This document shows, in pieces, positions 26,093 to 33,999 of a stretch of 64,000 bases of DNA (positions are counted from its first letter, which is position 1; each line of letters starts with the position of its first letter). The notes below the pieces were generated by a model. The model worked only from the letters and a program-made list of their open reading frames with translations, was not told where the DNA came from and did no database searches. Origin of the DNA: NORP181 sp047623555. Its GTDB lineage: Bacteria; Pseudomonadota; Alphaproteobacteria; Rhodobacterales; Rhodobacteraceae. The position numbers and the translations under genes were made by a program. The stretch covers positions 7,106 to 71,105 of the forward strand of contig JBLHMP010000006.1 of the NCBI GenBank assembly GCA_047623555.1, written 5' to 3'.

Positions 26093-27040
26093 TTAGTAGA
26101 GAGCGACCGGATTAATGATCATCTGAACCGTGCCGCGAATCCGCGCCTGACCCAGAACAAACATGAATTCTGTCACGTCATCGGCCACCAAGAGTCCGGT
26201 GTTCATGGTTTCAAGGATATAGATGCCGTTTTCTTTCAGTAACACGACATGGCCATAAAACGCACCATCACCCTTTTTTGGCGGAACCGGCTCGACTCCC
26301 CATGTATCGGCACCAACCGCCATCGGATTCAGCGACGCAATGTAACGCGACCCTTCGACGTTGATACCCGGTTCACCCGAAACCCAGGCCTTGGGATCAG
26401 CCTCAAGCATGGCGTCGGTCCAGCCGGTATGGAACAGGATGATGTCGCTTTCGCCCAAGGTGACGCCCTGCGCTTTGGCTGCGGCTTTGATGTCGGCCTC
26501 GCCGAAATTTTCACCAGCGGCCAGGGCGTCTTTGCCAAAATGCTTGGCCATGTTCAAAACCACACCGCGACCAACCAATGGGGGAATATCGTGGACACCA
26601 AGTTTGGTCAGGCCCGTGATGGCCGAGATCTCTTTTTCGGATAGGCAGTTGTAATAATAGCCTTTTTCACCAAGGTGCCCAAGGCCGTCAATCTGTGATC
26701 CAATGCCAAGCCAGGTCTGCAACAAGTCGTCATTGTAGTTGCCAGGATAGCCAAAGGCGTCAAGTTTCTGGCCACCTTGCTGGTTGGGTTGCACAACCTG
26801 AAGGCTAAGAGAGCGGGGCGCAAAGGCCGGCGTGTCGGGGCCAATCACGATACCCAGAGGCACGGATTTACCCCGTTTGATCAGCTTGGCAGCCATCAAA
26901 GTGTTTTCAGCCGTGACAAGGTTGGCCGAGCCGATTTGGTCATCGGCCCCCCATTTGGACGTCGTGCAATCGGCGGCAAATGATCCGGATGCCGCAAATG
27001 CGAATGTGCAGGCCAATCCCGCAAGCAGAGTATTTTTCAA
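26093..27040 (-). CDS. Exported cyclase-family (isatin hydrolase/kynurenine formamidase fold) protein, TTG start
   Basis: 315 residues from a TTG at 27040, preceded by GGGAGG at ideal spacing; the GTG at 27067 lacks one. The N-terminus KNTLLAGLACTFAFAASGSF is a clear signal peptide, so the protein is periplasmic. The PF04199-like core shows TWLGIGSQIDGLGHLG where formamidases and isatin hydrolase have HxGTHxD: the first two metal His appear to be Gly and Gln, while the Asp and the later His remain. Then LFHTGWTDAML and EGSRYIASLNPMAVGADTWG. It may bind metal differently or use another substrate. A perfect dyad lies 20 nt upstream. Confidence 0.8.
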   Translation of the reverse strand: MKNTLLAGLACTFAFAASGSFAADCTTSKWGADDQIGSANLVTAENTLMAAKLIKRGKSVPLGIVIGPDTPAFAPRSLSLQVVQPNQQGGQKLDAFGYPGNYNDDLLQTWLGIGSQIDGLGHLGEKGYYYNCLSEKEISAITGLTKLGVHDIPPLVGRGVVLNMAKHFGKDALAAGENFGEADIKAAAKAQGVTLGESDIILFHTGWTDAMLEADPKAWVSGEPGINVEGSRYIASLNPMAVGADTWGVEPVPPKKGDGAFYGHVVLLKENGIYILETMNTGLLVADDVTEFMFVLGQARIRGTVQMIINPVALY

Positions 27041-27059
27041 AGTATTTCCTCCCAAAACG

Positions 27060-27076
27060 CCGGACACTGTGTCCGG
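27060..27076. promoter_or_regulatory. Perfect inverted repeat upstream of the exported cyclase-family gene
   Basis: CCGGACACTGTGTCCGG is an eight-base perfect inverted repeat around a single T. It ends 20 nt upstream of the TTG start and its Shine-Dalgarno, so it could be an operator or a 5' leader hairpin. Confidence 0.45.
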
Positions 27077-27164
27077 ATTCTAAAACTATAACATGACAAA
27101 TATATCGCGATAGGGTCAGGTAAGGGTAGGTTGGCCAAGCGCGGGCTATTGCCGTAGCGTAACT

Positions 27165-27803
27165 TTAGCCCGGTTTGCACCTGTCCGGGTGGGAGTTTGC
27201 AAAGGCCACGTTATCGGCGCAAGCCTGTGCCGCGGCCTGAATACGCGGCAGATGAGAGATGTCGACGCTCCAGCGATTTGCGTTATAAAGCTGTGGAATC
27301 AGACAGATATCGACAAGGTTAGGACGGTCACCACAGCAATACGGCGTCTGGGCATAGCGGCCCAACATCGCCTCAACCGCCTCTAGTCCGGGGCCAATAA
27401 ACCGGCGCATCCAGTTTTCGCGCGTCTCGGTCGGGGCGTCAGTAAGGGCCGCCGCATAGGTCACGACGCTAAGGTTGCAAACCGGATGGATATCGACAGC
27501 GATGGCATGAGCCAGCGCCTGAACCTTGGCACGCCCGACGGGTTCATCAGGCAGCAGGCCAAGATCGCGGGTGGTGTTCAGGTAGTCCAGAATGGCCAGC
27601 GATTGCGTCAACCGCAGCCCATCAATATCAAGCGCCGGAACAAGCCCCTGAGGGTTTTTGGCCAGATAGGTCGCACCCTGTTGTTCACCATCAACCAGAT
27701 CGACGGATACGGCGGTATAGTCGATTTCGGCGAGGTTCAGAGCGATGCGAACACGGTAACTCGCGGTGGACCGCCAGTAGTCATAGAGAACTGTTTTGCT
27801 CAT
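27165..27803 (-). CDS. maiA: Maleylacetoacetate isomerase MaiA
   Basis: 212-residue zeta-class glutathione transferase that isomerises maleylacetoacetate to fumarylacetoacetate in the homogentisate pathway. Start 27803 gives MSKTVLYDYWRSTASYRVRI; the active-site motif is STASYRVR, as in bacterial zeta GSTs. NPQGLVPALDIDG and the SLAILDYL motif complete the thioredoxin domain, and LVDICLIPQLYNANRW lies in the helical domain. hmgA and fahA lie upstream on the same strand. Confidence 0.93.
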   Translation of the reverse strand: MSKTVLYDYWRSTASYRVRIALNLAEIDYTAVSVDLVDGEQQGATYLAKNPQGLVPALDIDGLRLTQSLAILDYLNTTRDLGLLPDEPVGRAKVQALAHAIAVDIHPVCNLSVVTYAAALTDAPTETRENWMRRFIGPGLEAVEAMLGRYAQTPYCCGDRPNLVDICLIPQLYNANRWSVDISHLPRIQAAAQACADNVAFANSHPDRCKPG

Positions 27804-27833
27804 GTTTCCCCCCAAATGCGCCGGCTGACGCTC

Positions 27834-28040
27834 TTAATCGCCGCTTTTTAACGCCGCCGCCGTTAAGGCCTGCGACAGCACGGCCCGGTCGCCAATGTGA
27901 TTGGACAGCACCAGAACAAGCCGGGCATTTAGCGCATCACTGTCTTCGCGCGATAGCCCGTCATGGGTGGCCAGCAATTCGGCGTAATAATCATCGGCCC
28001 CGTTTATGTTCGGGGTCAAAGTCAGGGTCAGGTCGGACAT
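27834..28040 (-). CDS. DUF2783 small protein, possible coupling protein of the flavin hydroxylase
   Basis: 68 residues from ATG 28040: MSDLTLTLTPNINGADDYYA, then ELLATHDGLSREDSDALNAR and VLVLSNHIGDRAVLSQALTAA. The layout fits DUF2783, a family found beside MhpA-like flavin monooxygenases. It starts five bases after the hydroxylase stop. By memory, 3-hydroxyphenylacetate 6-hydroxylase of Pseudomonas putida U consists of a flavoprotein of about 60 kDa (MhaA) and a coupling protein of about 6-7 kDa (MhaB); size, order and pathway match here. The functional link is inference. Confidence 0.75.
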   Translation of the reverse strand: MSDLTLTLTPNINGADDYYAELLATHDGLSREDSDALNARLVLVLSNHIGDRAVLSQALTAAALKSGD

Positions 28041-28045
28041 GTCGA

Positions 28046-29656
28046 TCACTCCTTGCCAGTGGCGCGACGGATCGCAGCGCGGAACAGTTTGTCGTCAAAG
28101 CTTGGGCGTCGGGCGGCCACATGTTGGTCTGGCCGGATCAGATAGACACCGCTGGTCGCCTCGCCCAAATAACGGTTTTTCAGGGCCTGCGTTGGGTCGT
28201 CTTTGACCGACAAAGCCAAACGCGTAACGGTTATACCGTCCTCTTGGATCACGTCGGGTGCGTCGGCATCAATGGTCAGCAAGGTGAACTTGCCAGCCAG
28301 TTTGGGCAACAAAAACCCATCACCCAACGGCGCATCCGGGCAGGATGAACCGGGCCGGGATTGCTCTGGCCCATTTAGCGCATCGGCCGAATTCAGCGGC
28401 GATCCGTCATAGGTGCAAGGCACTGACAGGCGGCCTGAATTCACCAGCGGACGGGCAAATTCGTACTGTTCCGATAGGTCCAGAACCGCATCGCGCAGCA
28501 CCCGTGACATGCCCGATTTTGGCGTAATAAAATCGGTCGAGCGGGACGAATTACGAATGTTTTCATCGGCCCCCCACACCCGTTCGCTGTTATAACTATC
28601 AATCAGAGAGTCAGGCGCATCGCCATCAATCACCAGTTTCAGTTTCCAACACAGGTTGTCGGTATCCTGCAGCCCCGAGTTGGCGCCGCGTGCCCCAAAC
28701 GGCGATACCTGATGCGCCGAATCGCCCGCGAAAATCACCCGCTCGTGGCGGAATTGCTCCATGCGACGGCATTGGAATGTGTAAATACTCACCCATTCCA
28801 GCTCAAATTCTACGTCATCGCCAAGCATCGCCTTAAGCCTTGGAATCACGTTTTCCGGCTTTTTCTCGTGGTCCCTGTCGATGTCCCAGCCCAGTTGCAG
28901 ATCAATGCGCCAAACCCCATCGGGTTGTTTGTGTAACAGCGCCGACTGGCCTCGGTTAAACGGCGGATCGAACCAGAACCAGCGTTCGGTGGGGAAATCC
29001 GCCTCCATCACGACGTCGGCGATCAGGAAATTATCCTCAAACACCCGCCCGACGAAATCTTTGCCCAGCATCGCCCGCATCGGTGAATTGGCCCCATCAC
29101 AGGCGATCATCCAATCGGCATCAAGGTTATAGCTGTCTTCGGGGGTGTCGATTTCGATGGTGACGTGATCGGGATGCGACCCCACGGCGGACACTTTGTT
29201 GCGCCCGCGAATTTCGATCGGTGCGCCTGCGGCCTGCAGCGCGCGGACCCGATCCACAAGATACTGTTCCAGATAGTATTGTTGCAGATTGACGAAGGCG
29301 GGAAAGGCGTGGCCGTCCTCTTCTTGCAGATCAAAGTCATAGACCTGCCGTTTGTCAAAAAACACTTTGCCCTTGTTCCACAGCACGCCTTTGTCGACCA
29401 TCGGCGCGGCACAGCCCAGACGATCCAGAATTTCCAGCGGCCGTTTGGCGAAACAAATGGCGCGGCTGCCGGTGCTGACGCGGTCGTTGTCATCAAGCAC
29501 AACAACCTGAATGCCCTGCTGCGCCAGATCAATGGCGGCGGCCAATCCAATTGGTCCGGCACCAACAACGATCACCTTGTGGCGCGCCGTAGTCATTGCG
29601 TCCTGATCAGCGTGGCGGCTGTAGGGGTACATCGGAGTTTCGAAAATCTGGTTCAT
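28046..29656 (-). CDS. FAD-dependent aromatic hydroxylase (MhpA/MhaA-like)
   Basis: 536-residue class A flavin monooxygenase. VIVVGAGPIGLAAAIDLAQQ is the FAD GxGxxG motif, DWMIACDGANSPMRAMLG the DG motif and VIFAGDSAHQVSPFGARGAN the GD motif. A C-terminal thioredoxin-like extension follows, as in phenol hydroxylase/MhpA relatives. Start 29656 has CAGGAGA upstream. It sits between the MBL-fold gene and DUF2783 inside the homogentisate operon, so a substrate leading to homogentisate, such as 3-hydroxyphenylacetate, is likely. 4-hydroxyphenylpyruvate dioxygenase (hpd) is absent from the window. Confidence 0.85.
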   Translation of the reverse strand: MNQIFETPMYPYSRHADQDAMTTARHKVIVVGAGPIGLAAAIDLAQQGIQVVVLDDNDRVSTGSRAICFAKRPLEILDRLGCAAPMVDKGVLWNKGKVFFDKRQVYDFDLQEEDGHAFPAFVNLQQYYLEQYLVDRVRALQAAGAPIEIRGRNKVSAVGSHPDHVTIEIDTPEDSYNLDADWMIACDGANSPMRAMLGKDFVGRVFEDNFLIADVVMEADFPTERWFWFDPPFNRGQSALLHKQPDGVWRIDLQLGWDIDRDHEKKPENVIPRLKAMLGDDVEFELEWVSIYTFQCRRMEQFRHERVIFAGDSAHQVSPFGARGANSGLQDTDNLCWKLKLVIDGDAPDSLIDSYNSERVWGADENIRNSSRSTDFITPKSGMSRVLRDAVLDLSEQYEFARPLVNSGRLSVPCTYDGSPLNSADALNGPEQSRPGSSCPDAPLGDGFLLPKLAGKFTLLTIDADAPDVIQEDGITVTRLALSVKDDPTQALKNRYLGEATSGVYLIRPDQHVAARRPSFDDKLFRAAIRRATGKE

Positions 29657-29812
29657 TTGCAGAGTCTCCTGATCCTATGGGTGTCGGCGATTCGTGAGGT
29701 GACCTTACGTGATTTGGTATCAAGGCGATTTGATCCAGCGCAGGTGCATACTATCGAAATGTTTACCATAGCGGTGTGGTGCGGGCCCCGAAAGACCCGC
29801 GCCAAGGGCGTT

Positions 29813-30763
29813 TTACGCCTGCAATGCCTCCCACATTTCGATGTCACGTTGCGCCGTCCAGATACGCGGAGTGTCGATGCCCCGGGCTTCGTCATAGGCG
29901 CGCGCAACGTTGAACGGCAGGCAATGCTCATAGATCGCATAGTCGCTGAACTTTGGATCGCATTCTTCGCGCACGGCGTTCCAGGCGTCTTTTAGCGTAC
30001 CATTGCGGGCTGCAACCTTGGCCGCCGGACGGTAGGTGCTGGCAACAAAGTCGCGGGTATTTTCAATGGCGGCGTTGACCATGTCTTTGCCGATAAGCGC
30101 ATCACCACGACCGGGTGCAATGGCGTCCACATCAAACATCTTGATGTTGTCCAACGTATCGCCCCATTCGCCGAAATGTCCGTCGCCACAATAACAGGCG
30201 CTGTGATATTCGACGATATCACCCGTGAACATGACGTTTTGATCCGGCACATGGATGACGATATCGCCCGCCGTATGGGCGCGACCCAGATGCATCAGGT
30301 TGATTTGGCGATTGCCCAGATAGACCGTCATGTTGTCGCTGAATGTGGTGGTTGGATAGGTCAGGCCCGGAATGCTTTCGTGGCCTTCAAACAGACGTGG
30401 AAAGCGTTGGAATTCACTATCCCAGTCCTCTTGTCCGCGCTCTACAACCATCGACCGGGCGGTTTCACCCATGATGATCTGCTCGGCGCCAAACGCCGAC
30501 GCGCCAAGGACGCGAACCGCGTGATAATGCGTCAGCACCAGATGGCTGATCGGTTTGTCGGTGACTTCGCGCACCTTTTCGATGACTTTGTTGGCAAGGC
30601 GCGGGGTCGCCTGCGCCTCGATGATCATGACGCTGTCGTCGCCGATGATAACGCCGGAATTTGGGTCACCTTCGGCGGTAAAGGCCCACAGGCCCTCGCC
30701 GACTTCGGTAAAGCTGATGTTCTTTTCGGTCATGTCCCCTTGGGACGCGAATGCTTTGGCCAT
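29813..30763 (-). CDS. Metallo-beta-lactamase-fold protein with altered metal motif
   Basis: 316 residues. The MBL fold is visible: VIIGDDSVMIIEAQATPRLA, then LVLTHYHAVRVLGASAFGAE where classical members have THxHxDH. The Asp and third His of site 2 are Val and Arg; H-Y-H remains. Later ligands HLGRAHTAGDIVIHVP and MFTGDIVE are intact. Starts at 30763 after GGAGAACCACA, 20 nt after fahA. Many roseobacter homogentisate operons seem to have such a gene; its reaction is unknown to me. It could hydrolyse a lactone or thioester of the pathway. Confidence 0.8.
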   Translation of the reverse strand: MAKAFASQGDMTEKNISFTEVGEGLWAFTAEGDPNSGVIIGDDSVMIIEAQATPRLANKVIEKVREVTDKPISHLVLTHYHAVRVLGASAFGAEQIIMGETARSMVVERGQEDWDSEFQRFPRLFEGHESIPGLTYPTTTFSDNMTVYLGNRQINLMHLGRAHTAGDIVIHVPDQNVMFTGDIVEYHSACYCGDGHFGEWGDTLDNIKMFDVDAIAPGRGDALIGKDMVNAAIENTRDFVASTYRPAAKVAARNGTLKDAWNAVREECDPKFSDYAIYEHCLPFNVARAYDEARGIDTPRIWTAQRDIEMWEALQA

Positions 30764-30783
30764 TGTGGTTCTCCGTTCTATTT

Positions 30784-32031
30784 CTATGTGCGGGCGGGCA
30801 GGATGGTGCCGGTGCAGGTGCCAAACCCGATGCGATAGCCTTCGCCTTGGGCGTGGCCGTGCAGGGTCAGGGTGTCGCCATCCTCCAGAAAGCTGCGGGT
30901 CTCGCCGCTGTCCAATGTCAGTGGTTCTTTGCCGCCCCAGCTAAGTTCAAACAGTGAGCCGCGTTGGTGTTTTTCGTCGCCGGAAATGGTGCCTGAGCCG
31001 AGCAGATCGCCCGAGTTCATCGCACAGCCGGATGAGGCATGGTGGGTCAGCTGTTGTGCGGCCGAGAAATACATCTCGTTGTAATTGGTTTCGCAGATCA
31101 CCGTGTCAGTGCCGCCCTTAGGGGCCAAACGCACAGACAAGTTGATATCATACAGCATTGGCGTTGGTTCATGCAGATATGGCAACAGTTCCTTTTCACG
31201 CGGCGGAGTTGAGGTGCGGAAAGGCTCTAACGCGGGTTTGGTGACAATCCACGGGCTGATTGAGGTGGCGAACGCTTTGGCCTGAAACGGGCCAAGCGGC
31301 TGGTATTCCCAGGTCTGAATATCGCGCGCAGACCAGTCGTTTAACATGACATAGCCAAAGATCATCGCATCCGCTTCGGCGACGGTGATGGGCTGACCCA
31401 TCTCGGAGCTGGTGCCAACAATGGCCCCCATCTCAAGCTCCAGATCCAACCGTTTGCAGGGGCCAAAAGACGGCGCATCAGCATCCGGGGCCTTGGTCTG
31501 GCCATTGGGGCGGTGGAAATCGGTGCCGCTAATCACAACGGTTGAGGCGCGGCCATTATAGCCGATGGGAATGTGCAACCAATTCGGCGGTAGCGCATTT
31601 TCAGCACCCCGAAACATAGTGCCGACATTTGTGGCGTGGTTCTTGCAGGCATAGAAATCGGTGTATTCGGACACCATCATAGGCATGTGCAATGTGACAT
31701 TGGCCATTGGCACCAGCAACGGTGCAATTTGGTCCCGTTCGACCGATCCGTCCTCAAGCAGGGTCGTCAGGCGGGCGCGCAGGGCGGCCCAAACGGCGGG
31801 GCCTTGCTCCATCAGGTCGTTCCAGAACGGAACGTCAAACAGCGGGTCATCCGTTAGATCAATAACTCCGGCCTCTTCGGCGGCGGCCATGTCCAACACC
31901 ATATCGCCGATGGCAACACCGCAGCGCGGTTCTGTTTCATCGGTGGAAAAGACGCCGTAAGGCAGGTTGTTCAAAGGGAAAGGGCCGTCGGCGGCATTGG
32001 CCGAAGCGACCCAGCTTTTCATCAGAGACAT
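30784..32031 (-). CDS. fahA: Fumarylacetoacetase
   Basis: 415-residue hydrolase that splits fumarylacetoacetate into fumarate and acetoacetate, the last step of homogentisate catabolism. Start 32031 gives MSLMKSWVASANAADGPFPL. Typical motifs: SEYTDFYACKNHATNVGTMF with the catalytic His and metal Asp, PIGYNGRASTVVISGT, LDLELEMGAIVGTSSEMG with metal-binding Glu pair, and LNDWSARDIQTWEYQPLGPF. Length equals eukaryotic-type FahA. Inverted copies of a hairpin repeat separate it from hmgA. Confidence 0.95.
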   Translation of the reverse strand: MSLMKSWVASANAADGPFPLNNLPYGVFSTDETEPRCGVAIGDMVLDMAAAEEAGVIDLTDDPLFDVPFWNDLMEQGPAVWAALRARLTTLLEDGSVERDQIAPLLVPMANVTLHMPMMVSEYTDFYACKNHATNVGTMFRGAENALPPNWLHIPIGYNGRASTVVISGTDFHRPNGQTKAPDADAPSFGPCKRLDLELEMGAIVGTSSEMGQPITVAEADAMIFGYVMLNDWSARDIQTWEYQPLGPFQAKAFATSISPWIVTKPALEPFRTSTPPREKELLPYLHEPTPMLYDINLSVRLAPKGGTDTVICETNYNEMYFSAAQQLTHHASSGCAMNSGDLLGSGTISGDEKHQRGSLFELSWGGKEPLTLDSGETRSFLEDGDTLTLHGHAQGEGYRIGFGTCTGTILPART

Positions 32032-32050
32032 AAGTGGTTCCTTCTGCGGC

Positions 32051-32106
32051 GCGTGGGTTTTCACCCACCCTACACCAGTTTGCGTAGGGGGGGTGAAAAC
32101 CCACGC
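32051..32106. repeat. Inverted pair of the dispersed hairpin repeat between hmgA and fahA (copies C1 and C2)
   Basis: C1 (32051-32073) starts GCGTGGGTTTTCACCCACCC and C2 (32083-32106) is its inverted copy, ending GTGAAAACCCACGC. Each copy is a hairpin by itself and together they can form one long stem across a nine-base spacer. They lie in the 81-nt gap within the hmg operon and may attenuate or process the transcript. Confidence 0.75.
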
Positions 32107-32112
32107 TCCTTG

Positions 32113-33474
32113 TTATTTCTTACCGGGGGTTCCGTCGAATTTCTTCTCAATGTCGCTCCAGCAGTCGATATAGTCATCCTGCAACGGCGCCTCGTTCGCG
32201 GCAAATGCAGTCAGATGCTGGGGAAACCGGGTCTCGAACATGAACGACATGGTATTGTCGAGTTTATCCGGACCCTGATTGGCATTGGACGCCTTTTCAA
32301 ACGCGTTCTTGTCCGGCCCATGCGGCAACATCATGTTGTGCAGGCTAAGCCCGCCGGGAACAAATCCCTTGGGTTTGGCGTCATACTGGCCGTAAATATT
32401 ACCCATCATCTCGGTCATGATGTTCTTGTGATACCATGGCGGGCGGAACGTATCTTCCATCACCATCCAGCGTTCGCGGAACAGGACAAAGTCGATATTG
32501 GCCGTGCCGGGAACACCCGAGGCCGCCGTAAGTACAGTAAAGATCGACGGGTCAGGGTGGTCAAACAGGATCGACCCAACCGGACAATAGGTGCGCAGGT
32601 CGTATTTCATGGGCGCGTAATTGCCGTGCCATGCCACCACGTCCAGTGGCGAATGGCCAATGTGTGTCTCGTGGAACTGCCCACACCATTTGATGATCAC
32701 AGTCGACGGCGTTTCGCGATCCTCAAAGGCTGCCACTGGCGTTTTGAAATCGCGCCGGTTGGCCATGCAATTGGCCCCGATTGGCCCGCGCCCCGGCAAT
32801 TCAAACTTTTGTCCGTAGTTTTCGCACACGAAACCGCGCGCTGGCCCTTCGAGCACTTCGACGCGGTACAGCAACCCACGCGGGATGATGGCGATCTCTT
32901 TGGGTTCAAGGTCAATGATCCCCAGTTCGGTGGCAAAGCGCAAACGTCCCTCTTGCGGGACGATCAGCAATTCGCTGTCTGCCGAATAGAAATACTGGTC
33001 CTTCATGGACTCGTTGACCAGATAGATATGACTGGCCATGCCAACCTGGGTGTTCACATCGCCGGCCGTGGTCATGGTGCGCATGCCGGTCAGCCATGTC
33101 AGCGGCCCATCGGAATGCGGCACCGGATCCCAGCGGTATTGGCCCAATGAAATCACATCCGGGTCCACGAGCGGCGCGGATTTCCAATACGGCATGTCAA
33201 TCTTTTCGTACCGGTGCGAATGTTTCACCGAGGGGCGGATGCGGTAACACCAGGTGCGTTCGTTTTGATGGCTGGGCGCAGTAAAGGCGGTGCCAGTCAG
33301 CTGCTCTCCGTACAGACCATAGTTACATTTCTGCGGGCTGTTCCTGCCTTGCGGCAATGCCCCGGGCAGCGCCTCGGTTTCAAAATCGTTGCCAAAGCCG
33401 GGCATATAGCCCTTTACGGTGCCAACAGGGGTTGAGGCCTGGACCATTTGGTGGGGATCATCTGGGCGATTCAT
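32113..33474 (-). CDS. hmgA: Homogentisate 1,2-dioxygenase
   Basis: 453-residue non-haem iron ring-cleaving enzyme that turns homogentisate into maleylacetoacetate. Early motifs are GYMPGFGNDFETEALPGALP and NSPQKCNYGLYGEQLTGTAF. The iron ligands lie in FRPPWYHKNIMTEMMGNIYG (His, Glu) and GLSLHNMMLPHGPD (His). Length matches the family. Start 33474 follows AAGGGAG. First gene of the minus-strand operon and divergent from the MarR gene; the 71-nt gap holds two dyads. Confidence 0.96.
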   Translation of the reverse strand: MNRPDDPHQMVQASTPVGTVKGYMPGFGNDFETEALPGALPQGRNSPQKCNYGLYGEQLTGTAFTAPSHQNERTWCYRIRPSVKHSHRYEKIDMPYWKSAPLVDPDVISLGQYRWDPVPHSDGPLTWLTGMRTMTTAGDVNTQVGMASHIYLVNESMKDQYFYSADSELLIVPQEGRLRFATELGIIDLEPKEIAIIPRGLLYRVEVLEGPARGFVCENYGQKFELPGRGPIGANCMANRRDFKTPVAAFEDRETPSTVIIKWCGQFHETHIGHSPLDVVAWHGNYAPMKYDLRTYCPVGSILFDHPDPSIFTVLTAASGVPGTANIDFVLFRERWMVMEDTFRPPWYHKNIMTEMMGNIYGQYDAKPKGFVPGGLSLHNMMLPHGPDKNAFEKASNANQGPDKLDNTMSFMFETRFPQHLTAFAANEAPLQDDYIDCWSDIEKKFDGTPGKK

Positions 33475-33508
33475 AGTGCAATACTCCCTTATCTAACGGC
33501 AGACCTAA

Positions 33509-33536
33509 TAGTTGATTTTGTAACTAACAACCGTTA
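33509..33536. promoter_or_regulatory. Overlapping dyads between hmgA and marR
   Basis: TAGTT-N8-AACTA (33509-33526) overlaps TAAC-N4-GTTA (33525-33536). They occupy the middle of the 71-nt divergent gap, where a MarR dimer would control both promoters. Confidence 0.5.
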
Positions 33537-33545
33537 CGAGGCCAT

Positions 33546-33983
33546 ATGACACAAAAAGATGACTTCGATTTGCAGAGTTTTCTGCCGTATCTGCTCAATC
33601 AGGCTGCCGAGGAAAGCTCACTGGCGTTTCAGCAGGTTTACAAAGGGCGCTATGGCATGTTGCGCACCGAATGGCGGGTGTTGTTTCATCTGGGGATATA
33701 CGGGCAAATGACGGCCAAAGAGATTGGCGCGCGGGCGCGTATTCATAAGACCAAGGTCAGCCGCGCGGTCAGTAAACTGGAACAGCGCCGGTTTTTAACC
33801 CGCACCCGAGATGAGCAGGATCGTCGGTTGGAACATTTGAACCTGACGACAGCAGGGCAGGCCGCATACAAGGATTTACATGCCGTTGCGAACACCTATG
33901 ATCAAAAGCTATCGGCGTTATTCCCAGTCGCCGAGGCAAAAATGCTTCGTTTTATGCTGCGGCGCCTATCCGGGTTAGAATGA
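33546..33983 (+). CDS. MarR-family regulator of the homogentisate operon
   Basis: 145-residue winged-helix dimer. The DNA-binding part reads MTAKEIGARARIHKTKVSRA and VSKLEQRRFLTRTRDEQDRR (recognition helix and wing). It is divergent from hmgA with two dyads between them, so it probably represses hmgA-fahA and relieves on a pathway aromatic. The start at 33546 (MTQKDDFDLQSFLPYLLNQA) lies nine bases past the second dyad. The adenylate cyclase gene follows after 16 nt and is probably cotranscribed. Confidence 0.88.
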   Translation: MTQKDDFDLQSFLPYLLNQAAEESSLAFQQVYKGRYGMLRTEWRVLFHLGIYGQMTAKEIGARARIHKTKVSRAVSKLEQRRFLTRTRDEQDRRLEHLNLTTAGQAAYKDLHAVANTYDQKLSALFPVAEAKMLRFMLRRLSGLE

Positions 33984-33999
33984 AAGTGGAGGATTGGAT

